Shown here: piece after piece, positions 34,778-45,100 of the stretch | Numbering within the stretch: the stretch's first letter is position 1 | How the letters are laid out: the number at the start of each line of letters is the position of its first letter | IMG/VR virus record: IMGVR_UViG_3300033153_010346 | Location: 1 to 54,294 of that record | Direction: 5' to 3' (one strand) | Length of the DNA stretch: 54,294 nucleotides | Origin: a virus | Made by a program: the position numbers and the translations under genes | The notes under the pieces: model-generated | What the model was told of the DNA's origin: nothing | The model's input: only the letters and a program-made list of their open reading frames with translations | Database searches by the model: none

Positions 34778-36961
34778 ATGGCACTTTACGCTCATAACAA
34801 GCGTAGCAGAAAAAGGTACACAAACAATCGCAAAAAAGCTTACAAAAACAAACAAGTAGACACGTTGGTTGACCAAGCAATAGGTCAAATGAAAGCAGCA
34901 CAAGACCAACAGAAGTTTTTTGCACAGGGTATTGCTGTACACACAAATGTAAACAGAAGAACTAGTACAAACGTTCTGGAGAATGTAAATGATCTGCAGA
35001 ACCCTGATTTAGAAGATCGACTTAAGATGGTTGATCTATGTCGTAAGCTAAGACAATCAGAGGGTATTTGTGGCTCAGTAGCAGATCTTCTGGTGGATTT
35101 CGGTATTACACGAGGTTCATTTTATTCTGATAATACAGAGTTGAAAAGTATTCTAAACAAATGGGCCGCTTTTGTAAACTCGACGGTAGAACTATCTAAG
35201 TATAAGGGTTTGGTTTTTCCAACACCAGGATTGAGGGCTCTTTCTAGGAAGATCTTTGATGATTATGTTGTAGATGGAGACTCTATTTTTACCTTGTACT
35301 GGCAGAATGGGGTTAAGATGAGTATAGATGGCGATGCCTTATTTTTGCCTACTTCTATCCGGGTGTTAGATACCCTTGCATTAGAGATTGATCCTGATCT
35401 TGCTAGATTTGGGGTTGAACGAATTACATTGAAACTCGATGACAAGGTGATTGAGCGTATTACTAAACCAGAAAATGAGGCTGACAAGTTCTTAAAGGAC
35501 AACCTACCCAAAGAATGGTTGAAATTTATAGCCGCAGGCGACGATATTGTACTTGATCCAAACGTGACCTTTCATGTTAGTAGAAACGACAAGGACTATG
35601 AAGCTTGGGGACAGTCTTATTTTATTAAGGCCTTCAGCGCAGTAGCTGCTAAGCGTCGTTTGCAGGCCGTTGATGATGCTACTATTGATGGTTTGATTAA
35701 TCGTTTCACAATCTTTAAGCTGGGGCTAGAAGACAGAGAAAAGAACCCAGCTTACCACATCCCCTCTTCTGCTAGAGTGGCTGCTTTGGTAAATATCTTG
35801 ACTGATCCAAAACGGAGTAATGCTGCTGTCTGGCCAGGACCTGATTTGGATTATATTGATATTGGACCTGATGGGAAAGTGCTAGAGTTTGATCAGAAAT
35901 ACAAGCAAGCTGACAAGGATATTCTACGTTCCTTACATGTATCCCCCCTCTTGATTGATGGAACTACAACGGGTGCGGCAGCTGACGACTTTATCTCATT
36001 CCTTTCGACGGAGGTAGGGTTAGATGCTGTTCGTAGTGAGCTTGAAGCTACCTTTGGTATTATAGGTAGGGAGATAGCTATAGCTAACAATTTACAGTAT
36101 GAAGAATTATACTATCGATTTGACACTCAACTCTTGAATGACCAAGAGCGTGTAAAGAACTTTGCTATTAAGGTCTTTGAGCTTGGTGGTTTGTCTGTTG
36201 AAACATTTGTCAAAACTATGGGATATAACTTCGACACTGAAAAACAGCTGAAGGAACAAGAGGAATCGGATGGTACTACAGAGTTATTTGTGAATCCAAA
36301 TATTCCTGGGTTTACTGGAGTAGCCCCTACTGGTACTCCTGAAGGTGACGATCCAGAACAACCAGCAGATAAAGATGGAAGACCAAAGAATGAGCCAGAA
36401 GAGGCTGCCCAGAATCCATTGGATAACGTAACCCTATACTACTCAACGTATAGGCAAACTTTTGATCGGATTAAACATGACATAGAATTGAAGTATAAAC
36501 TCCGTCCTGACGACATAGGTTCTATGCAGATGACTCTTGTGAGTGGTTTTTCTCAGTTTCGAATGCTGGTTGAAGCCCAATTGAGGGACATATATAGCAA
36601 AGAATCAGGTGGTAATGTGACGGCTGATTTACAAGCATTAATTGCTTGGAACGATAAATACATAGATAATTTCTATACACAACTAAGAGATGAACTTAGC
36701 AGTAATCCTGCTGAGATTGCCAAGATATTTGAAAGCAATGAATATCGGGTATATTTGTATGCAACTGAAAGCTATCGAAAAGCCACTTGGGTGGGCCGAA
36801 TTACAAGAGCCAGACTTGAGGGATTTTCAAGAGGTATTTGGGTGTGTAAGAACGAGGATTCTCCTTGTTTTATAAACGATGGAATTGCATTTGACTTTGA
36901 GTATTTGGTAGAAAACTTCCCAGGTCATCCTAATTGTGAATGTGTATTGGAATTTCAATAG
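34778..36961 (+). CDS. Portal protein with C-terminal Mu-F/SPP1-gp7-like domain
   Basis: 727 residues. The N-terminal 510 residues fit a portal (SPP1/Mu-type): long helices, an early VCGSVADLLVDFG-like region, and LLIDGTTTGAAADDFI before a helical stem. After a proline/acidic linker (about 510-545) the C-terminal part (about 550-727) ends in HPNCECVLEF, the hallmark of the minor head protein family. The fusion means one chain provides the DNA channel and the minor head function. It follows terL directly. Confidence 0.88.
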   Translation: MALYAHNKRSRKRYTNNRKKAYKNKQVDTLVDQAIGQMKAAQDQQKFFAQGIAVHTNVNRRTSTNVLENVNDLQNPDLEDRLKMVDLCRKLRQSEGICGSVADLLVDFGITRGSFYSDNTELKSILNKWAAFVNSTVELSKYKGLVFPTPGLRALSRKIFDDYVVDGDSIFTLYWQNGVKMSIDGDALFLPTSIRVLDTLALEIDPDLARFGVERITLKLDDKVIERITKPENEADKFLKDNLPKEWLKFIAAGDDIVLDPNVTFHVSRNDKDYEAWGQSYFIKAFSAVAAKRRLQAVDDATIDGLINRFTIFKLGLEDREKNPAYHIPSSARVAALVNILTDPKRSNAAVWPGPDLDYIDIGPDGKVLEFDQKYKQADKDILRSLHVSPLLIDGTTTGAAADDFISFLSTEVGLDAVRSELEATFGIIGREIAIANNLQYEELYYRFDTQLLNDQERVKNFAIKVFELGGLSVETFVKTMGYNFDTEKQLKEQEESDGTTELFVNPNIPGFTGVAPTGTPEGDDPEQPADKDGRPKNEPEEAAQNPLDNVTLYYSTYRQTFDRIKHDIELKYKLRPDDIGSMQMTLVSGFSQFRMLVEAQLRDIYSKESGGNVTADLQALIAWNDKYIDNFYTQLRDELSSNPAEIAKIFESNEYRVYLYATESYRKATWVGRITRARLEGFSRGIWVCKNEDSPCFINDGIAFDFEYLVENFPGHPNCECVLEFQ

Positions 36962-36969
36962 GGGTTGCG

Positions 36970-37401
36970 ATGATATTACAAAAACATGCTAAAAAACATG
37001 AGCAAATAGACCGCCGCCTAGAAGTTTTGAATGAAGAATTGGAAGGTATGGAAGAAGAAATAGAACTGCAGGCCGCAGTTGTACAGAATTTGGGTGAAGG
37101 GATTATGTTGGTAGAAACAAAGAACGGTCTTATCGCTTACGCGAATCCCCAGTTGGGAGAAATGTTTGGCTATGAAGCTACAGAGCTAAAAGGGAAACAC
37201 ATAAGTCTTCTGGCACTTGAAAAAGAAGCCGAGGAAGTGATGGAAGCTTTGAAGGCTAAAAGAACACACCAAATATTACGCACAGACGTAACATGTACCA
37301 AAAAGGATGGTACAGCATTTGTGTGTGAAGTATCCATATCGACTTTCAATCATAAATCGTATGGAGAGGTTTGGGTGGGTCTTCATAAAGTCAAAACCTA
37401 G
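36970..37401 (+). CDS. PAS-domain protein with N-terminal coiled coil (143 aa)
   Basis: Start chosen at ATG 36970, six bases after AGGGG. A coiled coil (residues 5-35, KHEQIDRRLEVLNEELEGME) leads into a PAS domain (about 39-141): GIMLVETKNGLIAYANPQL, EMFGYEATELKGKHI and the PAC-like KKDGTAFVCEVSIST. No kinase or output domain follows. It lies between portal and holin-like gene, where a sensory domain is unexpected. Confidence 0.85.
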   Translation: MILQKHAKKHEQIDRRLEVLNEELEGMEEEIELQAAVVQNLGEGIMLVETKNGLIAYANPQLGEMFGYEATELKGKHISLLALEKEAEEVMEALKAKRTHQILRTDVTCTKKDGTAFVCEVSISTFNHKSYGEVWVGLHKVKT

Positions 37402-37418
37402 GGGAAAGGGAACTCAAT

Positions 37419-37682
37419 ATGAGCGACCGATTTAACAACGGGCAATTTAGCGAATGGCGAAGACTTATTTTGGATAAACTCCGAACGAATACAGAGTCCA
37501 TAAAAGACCTTGAAAATAATCAGCATACATTTGAGATTCGAACCATAAAAGATATAAAGGATCTTGAAGCTGACATCAAGGTAGCAAAGAAATCAGCAAT
37601 AATTTGGTCATCCATAGGAGCTTCTATAACTACTGGGGTGATCGGCTTAATATACTTAATACTAACGTTAGTAAAAAACTAA
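37419..37682 (+). CDS. Holin-like protein, coiled coil plus one membrane segment (87 aa)
   Basis: ATG about ten bases after GGGGAAAGGG. A charged coiled-coil N-terminus (LRTNTESIKDLENNQ, KDLEADIKVAKK) is followed by a single membrane segment at about 60-84 (IIWSSIGASITTGVIGLIYLILTLV) and a short basic end. This resembles XhlA-type holin/haemolysin proteins. The endolysin is 8 kb away in the same operon. Holin function is likely but unproven. Confidence 0.65.
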   Translation: MSDRFNNGQFSEWRRLILDKLRTNTESIKDLENNQHTFEIRTIKDIKDLEADIKVAKKSAIIWSSIGASITTGVIGLIYLILTLVKN

Positions 37683-37705
37683 GAAGAGATTTGAGGAGAT
37701 AAATC

Positions 37706-38254
37706 ATGGCTATTACAGCAACTCAGATTCAATTTAGATTGTCAATTCCAGGTGAAACAGGCGGGAATACTGCCGCTCAGCCTGATGCTAATGACTCTCT
37801 TGGGGGTTGGGTATCTACTACAACCATCCAAGCTGCAACATTGAACAATCTATTTGATGATGTTTCAGGTGACGAGAATGCTGCAAGTGATATTGAATAC
37901 AGAGGCTTTTTCGTTTATAACTCAAACATAACTCTTGGATGGGAATCAACTGTGATGTGGTTGAGTGCTACTGTTACTGGTGGTGCTTTAGCATCTATCG
38001 CTGTAGATGGAACAGCTGCTAGTACAGTAGGTTATTCTGCTGCTAGCCAGATGTTGGAGATTCCAGATGAGAGCACTGAACCGACTGGTCCCCCAACTTG
38101 GCTCGCACCTACGTCTAAGGGTACAGGAATTTCTCTGGGAACTATCCCGCTAAATTCCGTAAGAGGTGTTTGGGTTCAAAGATTAGCACAAAATAGTGCT
38201 GCTCTTAACAACGACGGTATCACTATCAGCTTTGAAGGTGACACTGCTGCGTAA
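37706..38254 (+). CDS. Virion structural protein, beta-rich (182 aa)
   Basis: ATG after GAGGAG. Pattern typical of a common phage structural protein: ITATQIQFRLS at the start, DANDSLGGWVSTTTI, NNLFDDVSGDENAASDIEYR, VYNSNITL, and a C-terminal PLNSVRGVWVQRL...GITISFEGDTAA. Such proteins lie next to tail-fibre genes and are found in virions. It is followed by a hairpin with terminator shape. Confidence 0.75.
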   Translation: MAITATQIQFRLSIPGETGGNTAAQPDANDSLGGWVSTTTIQAATLNNLFDDVSGDENAASDIEYRGFFVYNSNITLGWESTVMWLSATVTGGALASIAVDGTAASTVGYSAASQMLEIPDESTEPTGPPTWLAPTSKGTGISLGTIPLNSVRGVWVQRLAQNSAALNNDGITISFEGDTAA

Positions 38255-38258
38255 ATAT

Positions 38259-38280
38259 GGGACCCCTTTATGGGGTCCTA
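38259..38280 (+). terminator. Hairpin after structural gene
   Basis: GGACCCC-TTTA-TGGGGTCC, a seven-pair GC-rich stem directly after the stop. The following TATACCTTTATT has no clean T-run, so it may be a partial terminator or an mRNA-protecting hairpin. Confidence 0.6.
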
Positions 38281-38303
38281 TACCTTTATTCAAAGAGGTA
38301 ATT

Positions 38304-38687
38304 ATGTGTGAAATACTTATAAGAGCAAAGGAGCATTCTTTGGTACTTGCAAAGGAGGCCGATTTGACAGAAAGACAAATAGAAGCTAGGAAAGTGATAC
38401 CTAGAAAAGGGTCCCCAATTGTGGTGCGTGGAGATGGGCATACTTGGGGTAAAAAAGAAGGACCACCCAACCACGTAATAGTAAAAATACCTGGTTTAGA
38501 TCCAGGGAAGGTACAGGATCTACTTATAGAAGATGACGCGAATGATGGTGAAGGGAAACAGATTTTGTACAACATACGTAAGTATAAAATAACTGGGACC
38601 CTTATGAATTCAATGATAGCTAGTGGTGGTATTATTACTATCTCTGAAAATAACCTACGCCAAGGTATTAAGCAATGGCAGATCTAA
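38304..38687 (+). CDS. Hypothetical structural-operon protein (127 aa)
   Basis: Start chosen at ATG 38304, seven bases after AAGAGG; an open extension to 38196 lies over the previous gene. Helical start, then strand-rich (SPIVVRGDGHTWG, HVIVKIPGLDPG) resembling proteins near tail-fibre genes. The stop overlaps the fibre gene start by 13 bases. No family assigned. Confidence 0.65.
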   Translation: MCEILIRAKEHSLVLAKEADLTERQIEARKVIPRKGSPIVVRGDGHTWGKKEGPPNHVIVKIPGLDPGKVQDLLIEDDANDGEGKQILYNIRKYKITGTLMNSMIASGGIITISENNLRQGIKQWQI

Positions 38688-41600
38688 CATTTGAAGTCAG
38701 ATTAGATGGTGCTGGAGACTATACTTCACTCAATGCAGCCTTGACTACCGAAGAAACTGATCTAACTACCGCTGAGGATACTCACACTTTTGAAATTACA
38801 GGTGCTTGGGGTACCCTAGAAGAGGGGCAAATAAACTCTAATGGTTATACCACCAATCCAACCTATTACTTGAAGGTTATTGCTCTTGGTACTGCTAGGC
38901 ATAATGGTTTTTGGACTGAGGGGGCTTATGCTGTTGGGTCGGGTTCAACTGGGCATAGTTTGATTATAAGTGGCGACCACACGGAAGTACACAATCTACA
39001 ATTTACCCATGACCAAACAGCTGTCGCGCAAAGAGCTGCCATGGTGTTTTCAAATGCCGGAGGCGGGATTATTGATGGGTGTATAATTCGAAAGCGTAAT
39101 GATTGTGATGGTGAAGCTTTTGGTATTTATTTGTGGCCGAGTGCTGGGAATACTAAATGTGTTGTATCTAACAACATAATATACGGATATAATAACTCCA
39201 CCGCTCCAAATAGCGCGATGTTTGTACACTGTACAGGGTCTGATGCTAATAGCGTTTATAATAACACCATTTTTGATTGTTACCGTGGTATGATGTCTTA
39301 CCCAGAGAAAGGGGTAATAGTTAATAACGTATTTGCTTCTTGCAAAATACCCACCGCCGCCGTTTTATTCAGCGATGGTACTAACTATAATGCTACAGAT
39401 ACTTTGTCAATAGGTTATACTAATACACCTACTAATGATGTGGTTGGTGCTACAATCATTTTTGCTTCTATCTTAGATAAAGACTTTCATATTAGACCTT
39501 GTCCTATGGTGGACACAGGATTAGACTTATCTGATGATAGTAGATATGCTTTTTCAAATGATATTGATGGTGCAACTAGATCTGGCAATTGGGATAGAGG
39601 TGCTGATGAATGGCTAACAGACCTAGTGTTCAGTGTCAGACTAGACGGTAGTGGAGACTATACAGCGTTGCATACAGCCATGGTCACTGAACTAAAGGAT
39701 TTAACAGGCAGTCTTCAAACACACACATTTGACATTACAGGTGCTTGGGGTACTGCGGAGGGTGGTGTCTCTGTTACTGGTTATACTACAAACCCAACTT
39801 ACTTTTTTACGGTTCGATGTTTGGGTACATCTTTACACACTGGCAAATGGACACCAGGAGCTTTTATAGCGGGAACTAACTATAACTCTAACTCTGTAAC
39901 ATTTTATAGCACTAATTATTGTGAAGTATATGGTTTACAGATTAGAATGGATAATGATGATGCATCATCTCGCGGCGGCCTTGTCCTGGGTAACAACGGT
40001 GGTGGCATTATAGAGAACTGTATTGTCAAAAAAACAGGAGCCTCAGTAAGTGGCTCAGAAGGTATTTATGTATGGCCCGACCCCGGCGGCGGCGGCACTG
40101 GTACAACTTATGCTAGGGTAGTTAATAACATAGTATACGATTTTATTGGTGGCGTTACTGATGTTGGTATTTTGGCGGCCAGCATTGCCGATGGTGGTTC
40201 TTATGTTTTGAACAACACAATCTTTAATTGTGGTATAGGTATAAGAGCGTTTAATCAAGATTGTATAGCTATAAATAATGTGCTTGCTTCTTGTTTGAAC
40301 CCCGCCGCCGACTATTCTTTTTCTACAGATTCAGACTATAACATTACTTCAAGTGTGTCTATGGGTTATAATCAAACGCCCCCAGCTAACGATATTCTCT
40401 CAGCTCCAATTGTTTTTGCTTCAATCGGTGGGGAGGATTTTAGATTGCGTCCGTCAGCTATCGCCAGCATTGGAATTGATACAGGGTTCAATCTATCAGC
40501 ATACCCAACTTACTCTTTCTCTGATACCATAACTGGGTCTATTAGGGGAACTGTTTGGGATAGAGGAGCGCACGAATGGACAAAGAATATTATATTCAGT
40601 ATCCGCAACGATGGTAGTGGGGATTATACAACATTAGCGGCAGGCGTTAATACCGAAGCTAAAGATATAACAGCCAGTCTTCAGTCACACACATATGAAA
40701 TTACGGGTACTTGGCCTGAGGCAGAAGGTGGTATTTATGATGCAGCATATCACGCTAGCCCAACTTACTTTTTGAAGTTTGTAGCTTTGGGCTCTTCTCG
40801 TCATACTGGGAAATGGACAGATAGTGCATATGCTTGTGGGTCTGCGGCAAGTAACGGTTTTAAATTTGGTGATCCTGGTTGGATATACGTTTATGGTTTG
40901 CAAGTAATGCTTGAGAGCGGAAGTACAGGAGCAAGATATGGTATAGAGATTCAGAATAATGCCGGAGGAGTTATCGACGGGTGTATTGTTAAGCTAGAAT
41001 TAGATCCCGGTGGTGCTAAGTATGGGATGATCATATACCCTGCGGGTGGCGGTACATTTTTTAATATCACCAACTCTGTTGTCTATGGCTTTAAAAACGA
41101 AGACCCTATTGCCGGGGGTATTTATGCTGGCTCAGGATCGGGTAAACCAGGGGCTGCATATATCTCTAACACTACGTTTTACAATTGTCATCAAGGTCTA
41201 TTTGTTGGTACAGACGATGTGATATTAAGAAACTGTGTGTTTGCGTCTGTTAAGATACCAGCAAGAACAGGGTATCATTTTCAGTATGCTAGCAACAACG
41301 CTACCGATACATTGGCTATGGGTTATACCAATACAGGTACCGAAGATATTCTTAGTGCTACTCTTGTTTTTGCATCAATATTAGATCGTGATTTTCATCT
41401 TATGGACGGGTCTGATTGTATTGGTGCTGGTACAGTTTTAGCAGCAGCTCCTACAATAGCTTTTACAAATGATATAGATGGTCAAACTAGGGTGGCCCCT
41501 TGGGATATTGGAGCTGATGCTTATTTTGCTATTCTTGGTGGAGGCACAATAAGTATTGTATCTCAACTAATTTGGGACACGATAGGTTACCAACTTATTT

Positions 41601-41815
41601 ACCCAACATCAACAGTAGGTGCGGGCGATTGGCTCCCCTCTGATACGACATTAGCCGGTGATACTAGTGATCAAAACATAACAACGTATGCGTATCTCGA
41701 TGATGCAGCTTCTGGCTCTGCCATGACTTTAAATTTTCAGCAACATACTAGACCTTATTCCAACTCACCAGGGGCAACCTTAACCATCACATGGCAACAA
41801 ACGGAGGGTGGATAA
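38675..41815 (+). CDS. Tail fibre/tailspike-like protein with three beta-helix repeats (1046 aa)
   Basis: Three homologous units of about 310-320 residues start at about 3, 315 and 638. Each opens with VRLDGAGDYTSL-like, has HTFEITGAWG and TNPTY near 40-70, a right-handed parallel beta-helix centre (GGGIIDGCI, NNTIFDCYRG) and ends with a WDRGADEW-like motif. A C-terminal part of about 85 residues contains SQLIWDTIGYQL. The fold is that of polysaccharide-binding or -cleaving fibres; no catalytic residues were identified. Confidence 0.8.
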   Translation: MADLTFEVRLDGAGDYTSLNAALTTEETDLTTAEDTHTFEITGAWGTLEEGQINSNGYTTNPTYYLKVIALGTARHNGFWTEGAYAVGSGSTGHSLIISGDHTEVHNLQFTHDQTAVAQRAAMVFSNAGGGIIDGCIIRKRNDCDGEAFGIYLWPSAGNTKCVVSNNIIYGYNNSTAPNSAMFVHCTGSDANSVYNNTIFDCYRGMMSYPEKGVIVNNVFASCKIPTAAVLFSDGTNYNATDTLSIGYTNTPTNDVVGATIIFASILDKDFHIRPCPMVDTGLDLSDDSRYAFSNDIDGATRSGNWDRGADEWLTDLVFSVRLDGSGDYTALHTAMVTELKDLTGSLQTHTFDITGAWGTAEGGVSVTGYTTNPTYFFTVRCLGTSLHTGKWTPGAFIAGTNYNSNSVTFYSTNYCEVYGLQIRMDNDDASSRGGLVLGNNGGGIIENCIVKKTGASVSGSEGIYVWPDPGGGGTGTTYARVVNNIVYDFIGGVTDVGILAASIADGGSYVLNNTIFNCGIGIRAFNQDCIAINNVLASCLNPAADYSFSTDSDYNITSSVSMGYNQTPPANDILSAPIVFASIGGEDFRLRPSAIASIGIDTGFNLSAYPTYSFSDTITGSIRGTVWDRGAHEWTKNIIFSIRNDGSGDYTTLAAGVNTEAKDITASLQSHTYEITGTWPEAEGGIYDAAYHASPTYFLKFVALGSSRHTGKWTDSAYACGSAASNGFKFGDPGWIYVYGLQVMLESGSTGARYGIEIQNNAGGVIDGCIVKLELDPGGAKYGMIIYPAGGGTFFNITNSVVYGFKNEDPIAGGIYAGSGSGKPGAAYISNTTFYNCHQGLFVGTDDVILRNCVFASVKIPARTGYHFQYASNNATDTLAMGYTNTGTEDILSATLVFASILDRDFHLMDGSDCIGAGTVLAAAPTIAFTNDIDGQTRVAPWDIGADAYFAILGGGTISIVSQLIWDTIGYQLIYPTSTVGAGDWLPSDTTLAGDTSDQNITTYAYLDDAASGSAMTLNFQQHTRPYSNSPGATLTITWQQTEGG

Positions 41816-42150
41816 TGGATGAATATCCTTATAAAATAGTTGGGTGGAAAATATGGTATTGCAACGAGACCCTTGAAGAGTTTATGTTTACTAACAAAGA
41901 TGGTACATGGGCCGAAGCTCCTGATCAAAATGTACAAGTAGTAATGGCATATGCTGACAAACATGATGGCCAAGGAAGAGCCTGTCGTATGATTTTTAGG
42001 GCAGTTGATTATTACTGGTATAATGGTAAGGTGTTTGACAGTGGGGATGTTTTAACAGAGGCAACAGGCCCTGTGAAATATGGCAAGGAGATATTGTTTT
42101 CTAAATATGAAGAAATTGTTAATCATGCTATGGAAGACTACGAAATCTAA
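41815..42150 (+). CDS. Hypothetical structural-operon protein (111 aa)
   Basis: Start chosen at ATG 41815, sharing a base with the fibre stop. The product is strand-rich and aromatic (YKIVGWKIWYCNE, DNYYWY-like) with acidic surface. It lies exactly between two 1046-residue fibre proteins, also sharing a base with the second, so it may be a fibre chaperone or adaptor. That role is inferred from position only. Confidence 0.65.
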   Translation: MDEYPYKIVGWKIWYCNETLEEFMFTNKDGTWAEAPDQNVQVVMAYADKHDGQGRACRMIFRAVDYYWYNGKVFDSGDVLTEATGPVKYGKEILFSKYEEIVNHAMEDYEI

Positions 42151-45100
42151 TGGCTGTTTATTATCTCTCAAATACAAATTCTGATTTAACTGGTGGAGCT
42201 GATTTTAGTAAAGTTTTAGCTACCGTTACAGAGGCTACCAATACTTTACTTGTGACTGTAGGATCAGGAGCAACCGAAACCTCCTATGGGTTTACAGCAG
42301 TTGGTGACCCTAATAATCCTGACTGGGAAACAGGCGGGATAACAGTAGAGGTTAATGTTACTGTAGCTGATTCAAAAGTATTTATATCAGCGTCTGCTAG
42401 TAGGGTAACTGCTGCTGGGACGGTAGAAGAGACAACGTCGCCAACAAGTGAACAAGCCGCTTCCACCACCGCCGTTTACACTTTTAATATTACATCTATG
42501 GATTGGTCGGCTGGGTCTGCTACGGACAGAATAAGAGTTAACTACATTTTTAGAGAGTCTAATGCTCACGGTGACAGAAGCATTACTATACAGTTTGGCG
42601 ATACTAATACCGAAGTAACCACTTCTATAACAAAACCTGTCCCAGCAGGTCCAGTTGGTGATTCTATACAAACGGTTTGGAATCTTAACAAGCTAACTAC
42701 GGATACATCCCAGTTAATCTGGGATGTTCATGTACCCGTTAATGATACTTCACAATTTATTTGGGATGCTAAAAACACGGTGTCAAGGGACCCTCAACCA
42801 GCATTTATTTGGAATTTACAGGCTCATGTCACGGACACTGTACAACCGATTTGGAATGTAGGGAAAGCAGTAATTGATAGTATTCAAGTTATTTGGGATG
42901 TTAAGGCTACAGTGACAGATGCTGTCCAATTTGTTTGGAATTTAACGTCTCTTGTAACCAACACACCCCAATTTGTATGGAGTGTTGGTCAAGCAATAAC
43001 TGATTCTATTCAGTACATTTGGAATGTTTCTTCAACTGTTGCAGTAAGTAAACTAAACGATTTAGTTTGGGGTGTTAAAACTAATGCAACAGATGTTATG
43101 CAGGGTGTATGGGATGTAAAGACATTCGTTAATAACACATCCCAACTAGTATGGGATGTAAAACAGGCAGCTAGTGATACAATACAGGCTGTTTGGGATG
43201 TAGGTAAAGCAATTTCAAATACTGTGCAGGGTATTTGGAATGTTAGGTCTATCTCGACAGACACTGTACAATTTATTTGGCACGTAGATGCACTTCCTTC
43301 TAGTACTTGTGACATCACAATATTACAAGATTCAACAACCATTGCTACTTTTTACAACCAAGTTATCCCTACCATTTCAACTGCAACTGAATTTGGGTTA
43401 ACTGAAGCTCAACTTGATTTAATCAATTACAACGGCGTACTAGCAACATTACAGATAGCAGTTACCGGTAATATTTCAGATGGGACTGGGGTAACACAGA
43501 TTGAAGTTCAAGAGATAGTATTAAGGCTTCCCTACCCAATAGGCGCTCTTACTGCTGCTAAGTTGGTACAATTAGTGTGGAATCTCCAAGCAGGTGTATT
43601 GGATTCAGCTCAGTTAGTTTGGAATGCTAAAGAAATCACAGCAGATTCGTCCCAGTTTATTTGGGACGTTAAAACAGTTGTATCCAAAGCTAGTCAAAAA
43701 ATATGGAATGTAAAAGAACTAGTAACGAAGGCCTCACAAAAAATATGGAATGTTCGTAAAGCTATAACAGATACTTCTCAATTGGTTTGGAATGTTAAAC
43801 AGGCCGTGACTGATACCTCTAAACTGGTTTGGAATGTGCTGGTTACAGGTGCAGCCCAAGCAGGGATACAGTTTGTTTGGAATTTGAAACAAACCGCTGG
43901 TAATACATCACAGTTGGTCTGGAATGTTAAAGAGCTGTTAACAGACACAACTCAGTTTATTTGGAATGCCAAACAATTAATCTCTGATTCATCTCAATAT
44001 ATTTGGAACATTAAGAAGCTTGCTACTGGTAGTTCGCAATTAATTTGGGATGTAAAACAAGCAGTTATCGACAGCAGCCAGTTGGTTTGGAATGTTAAAT
44101 CACTTGTATCAGACACAGTCCAGGGAATATGGAATGTTCGAGAAGCAATTACTAACACCATCCAAGCCGTATGGAATATTCGAAAAGCAATTACTGATAC
44201 GTCTAAATTTATTTGGAATGTACTTGTAACAGGGCAATTACAGATAGGTACGCAGTTTGTTTGGAATGTCAAAAAGGCCATTAGTGATAGTTCACAGCTA
44301 AAATGGAACATCAAAGGTTTAGTTTCTAGTACTTCACAGTATATTTGGAATATAAAGAAGCTGGTAACTGGTTCTACTCAAGTTGTTTGGAATATTAAGA
44401 AGGCCCTAGCAGATGCATCCCAGTTTGTTTGGCATGTGTTAGTAACCGGTCAAGTACAAGTAGGTACTCAGTTTATTTGGGGTGTAAAGCAAACAACAAC
44501 AGCTCTTTCACAACTTAAATGGAATGTAAAAGGCTTAATATCAGACGCTATACAGTATATCTGGAACATAAAACAGACAGCAGGTAATTCTACACAGCTA
44601 GTTTGGAATCTTAGAAAAGCCATTGTTGATGCAGCAAAGCTAGTCTGGGATGTAGTTGCTGCCACGGGGGCTGTTGCCAAAGTGGTACAGGTAGTTTGGA
44701 ATACTAAGGCTACAGTTTCTGATTCAACACAAATAATTTGGGATATTCGAAAAATTATGTCAGATAGTGTCCAATATTTGTGGAAAATCAAGAAAATAAC
44801 TAGTAACGAGAGTAATTTACTCTGGAGCATAAAAGAAAGCATACAAAATAACCCTCAATTTATCTGGAATGTAAAACAGGTGTTTGGGGATTCGTCTCAG
44901 TTTGCTTGGAATGTTAAGCTTACTCTAGGGAATACAGTCCAGAACGTTTGGAATGTACGACAGCTTATAAGCAATACGAGTCAGTTTGTATGGCATGTAA
45001 CTGGCCCTCTTAAAGCCTCGCTGCAGGCTATTTGGGATGTCAAACAGGTTCTAACTGACTCAACGACAATACGTTGGAACGTTTTAAGCCCACTTAGCTC

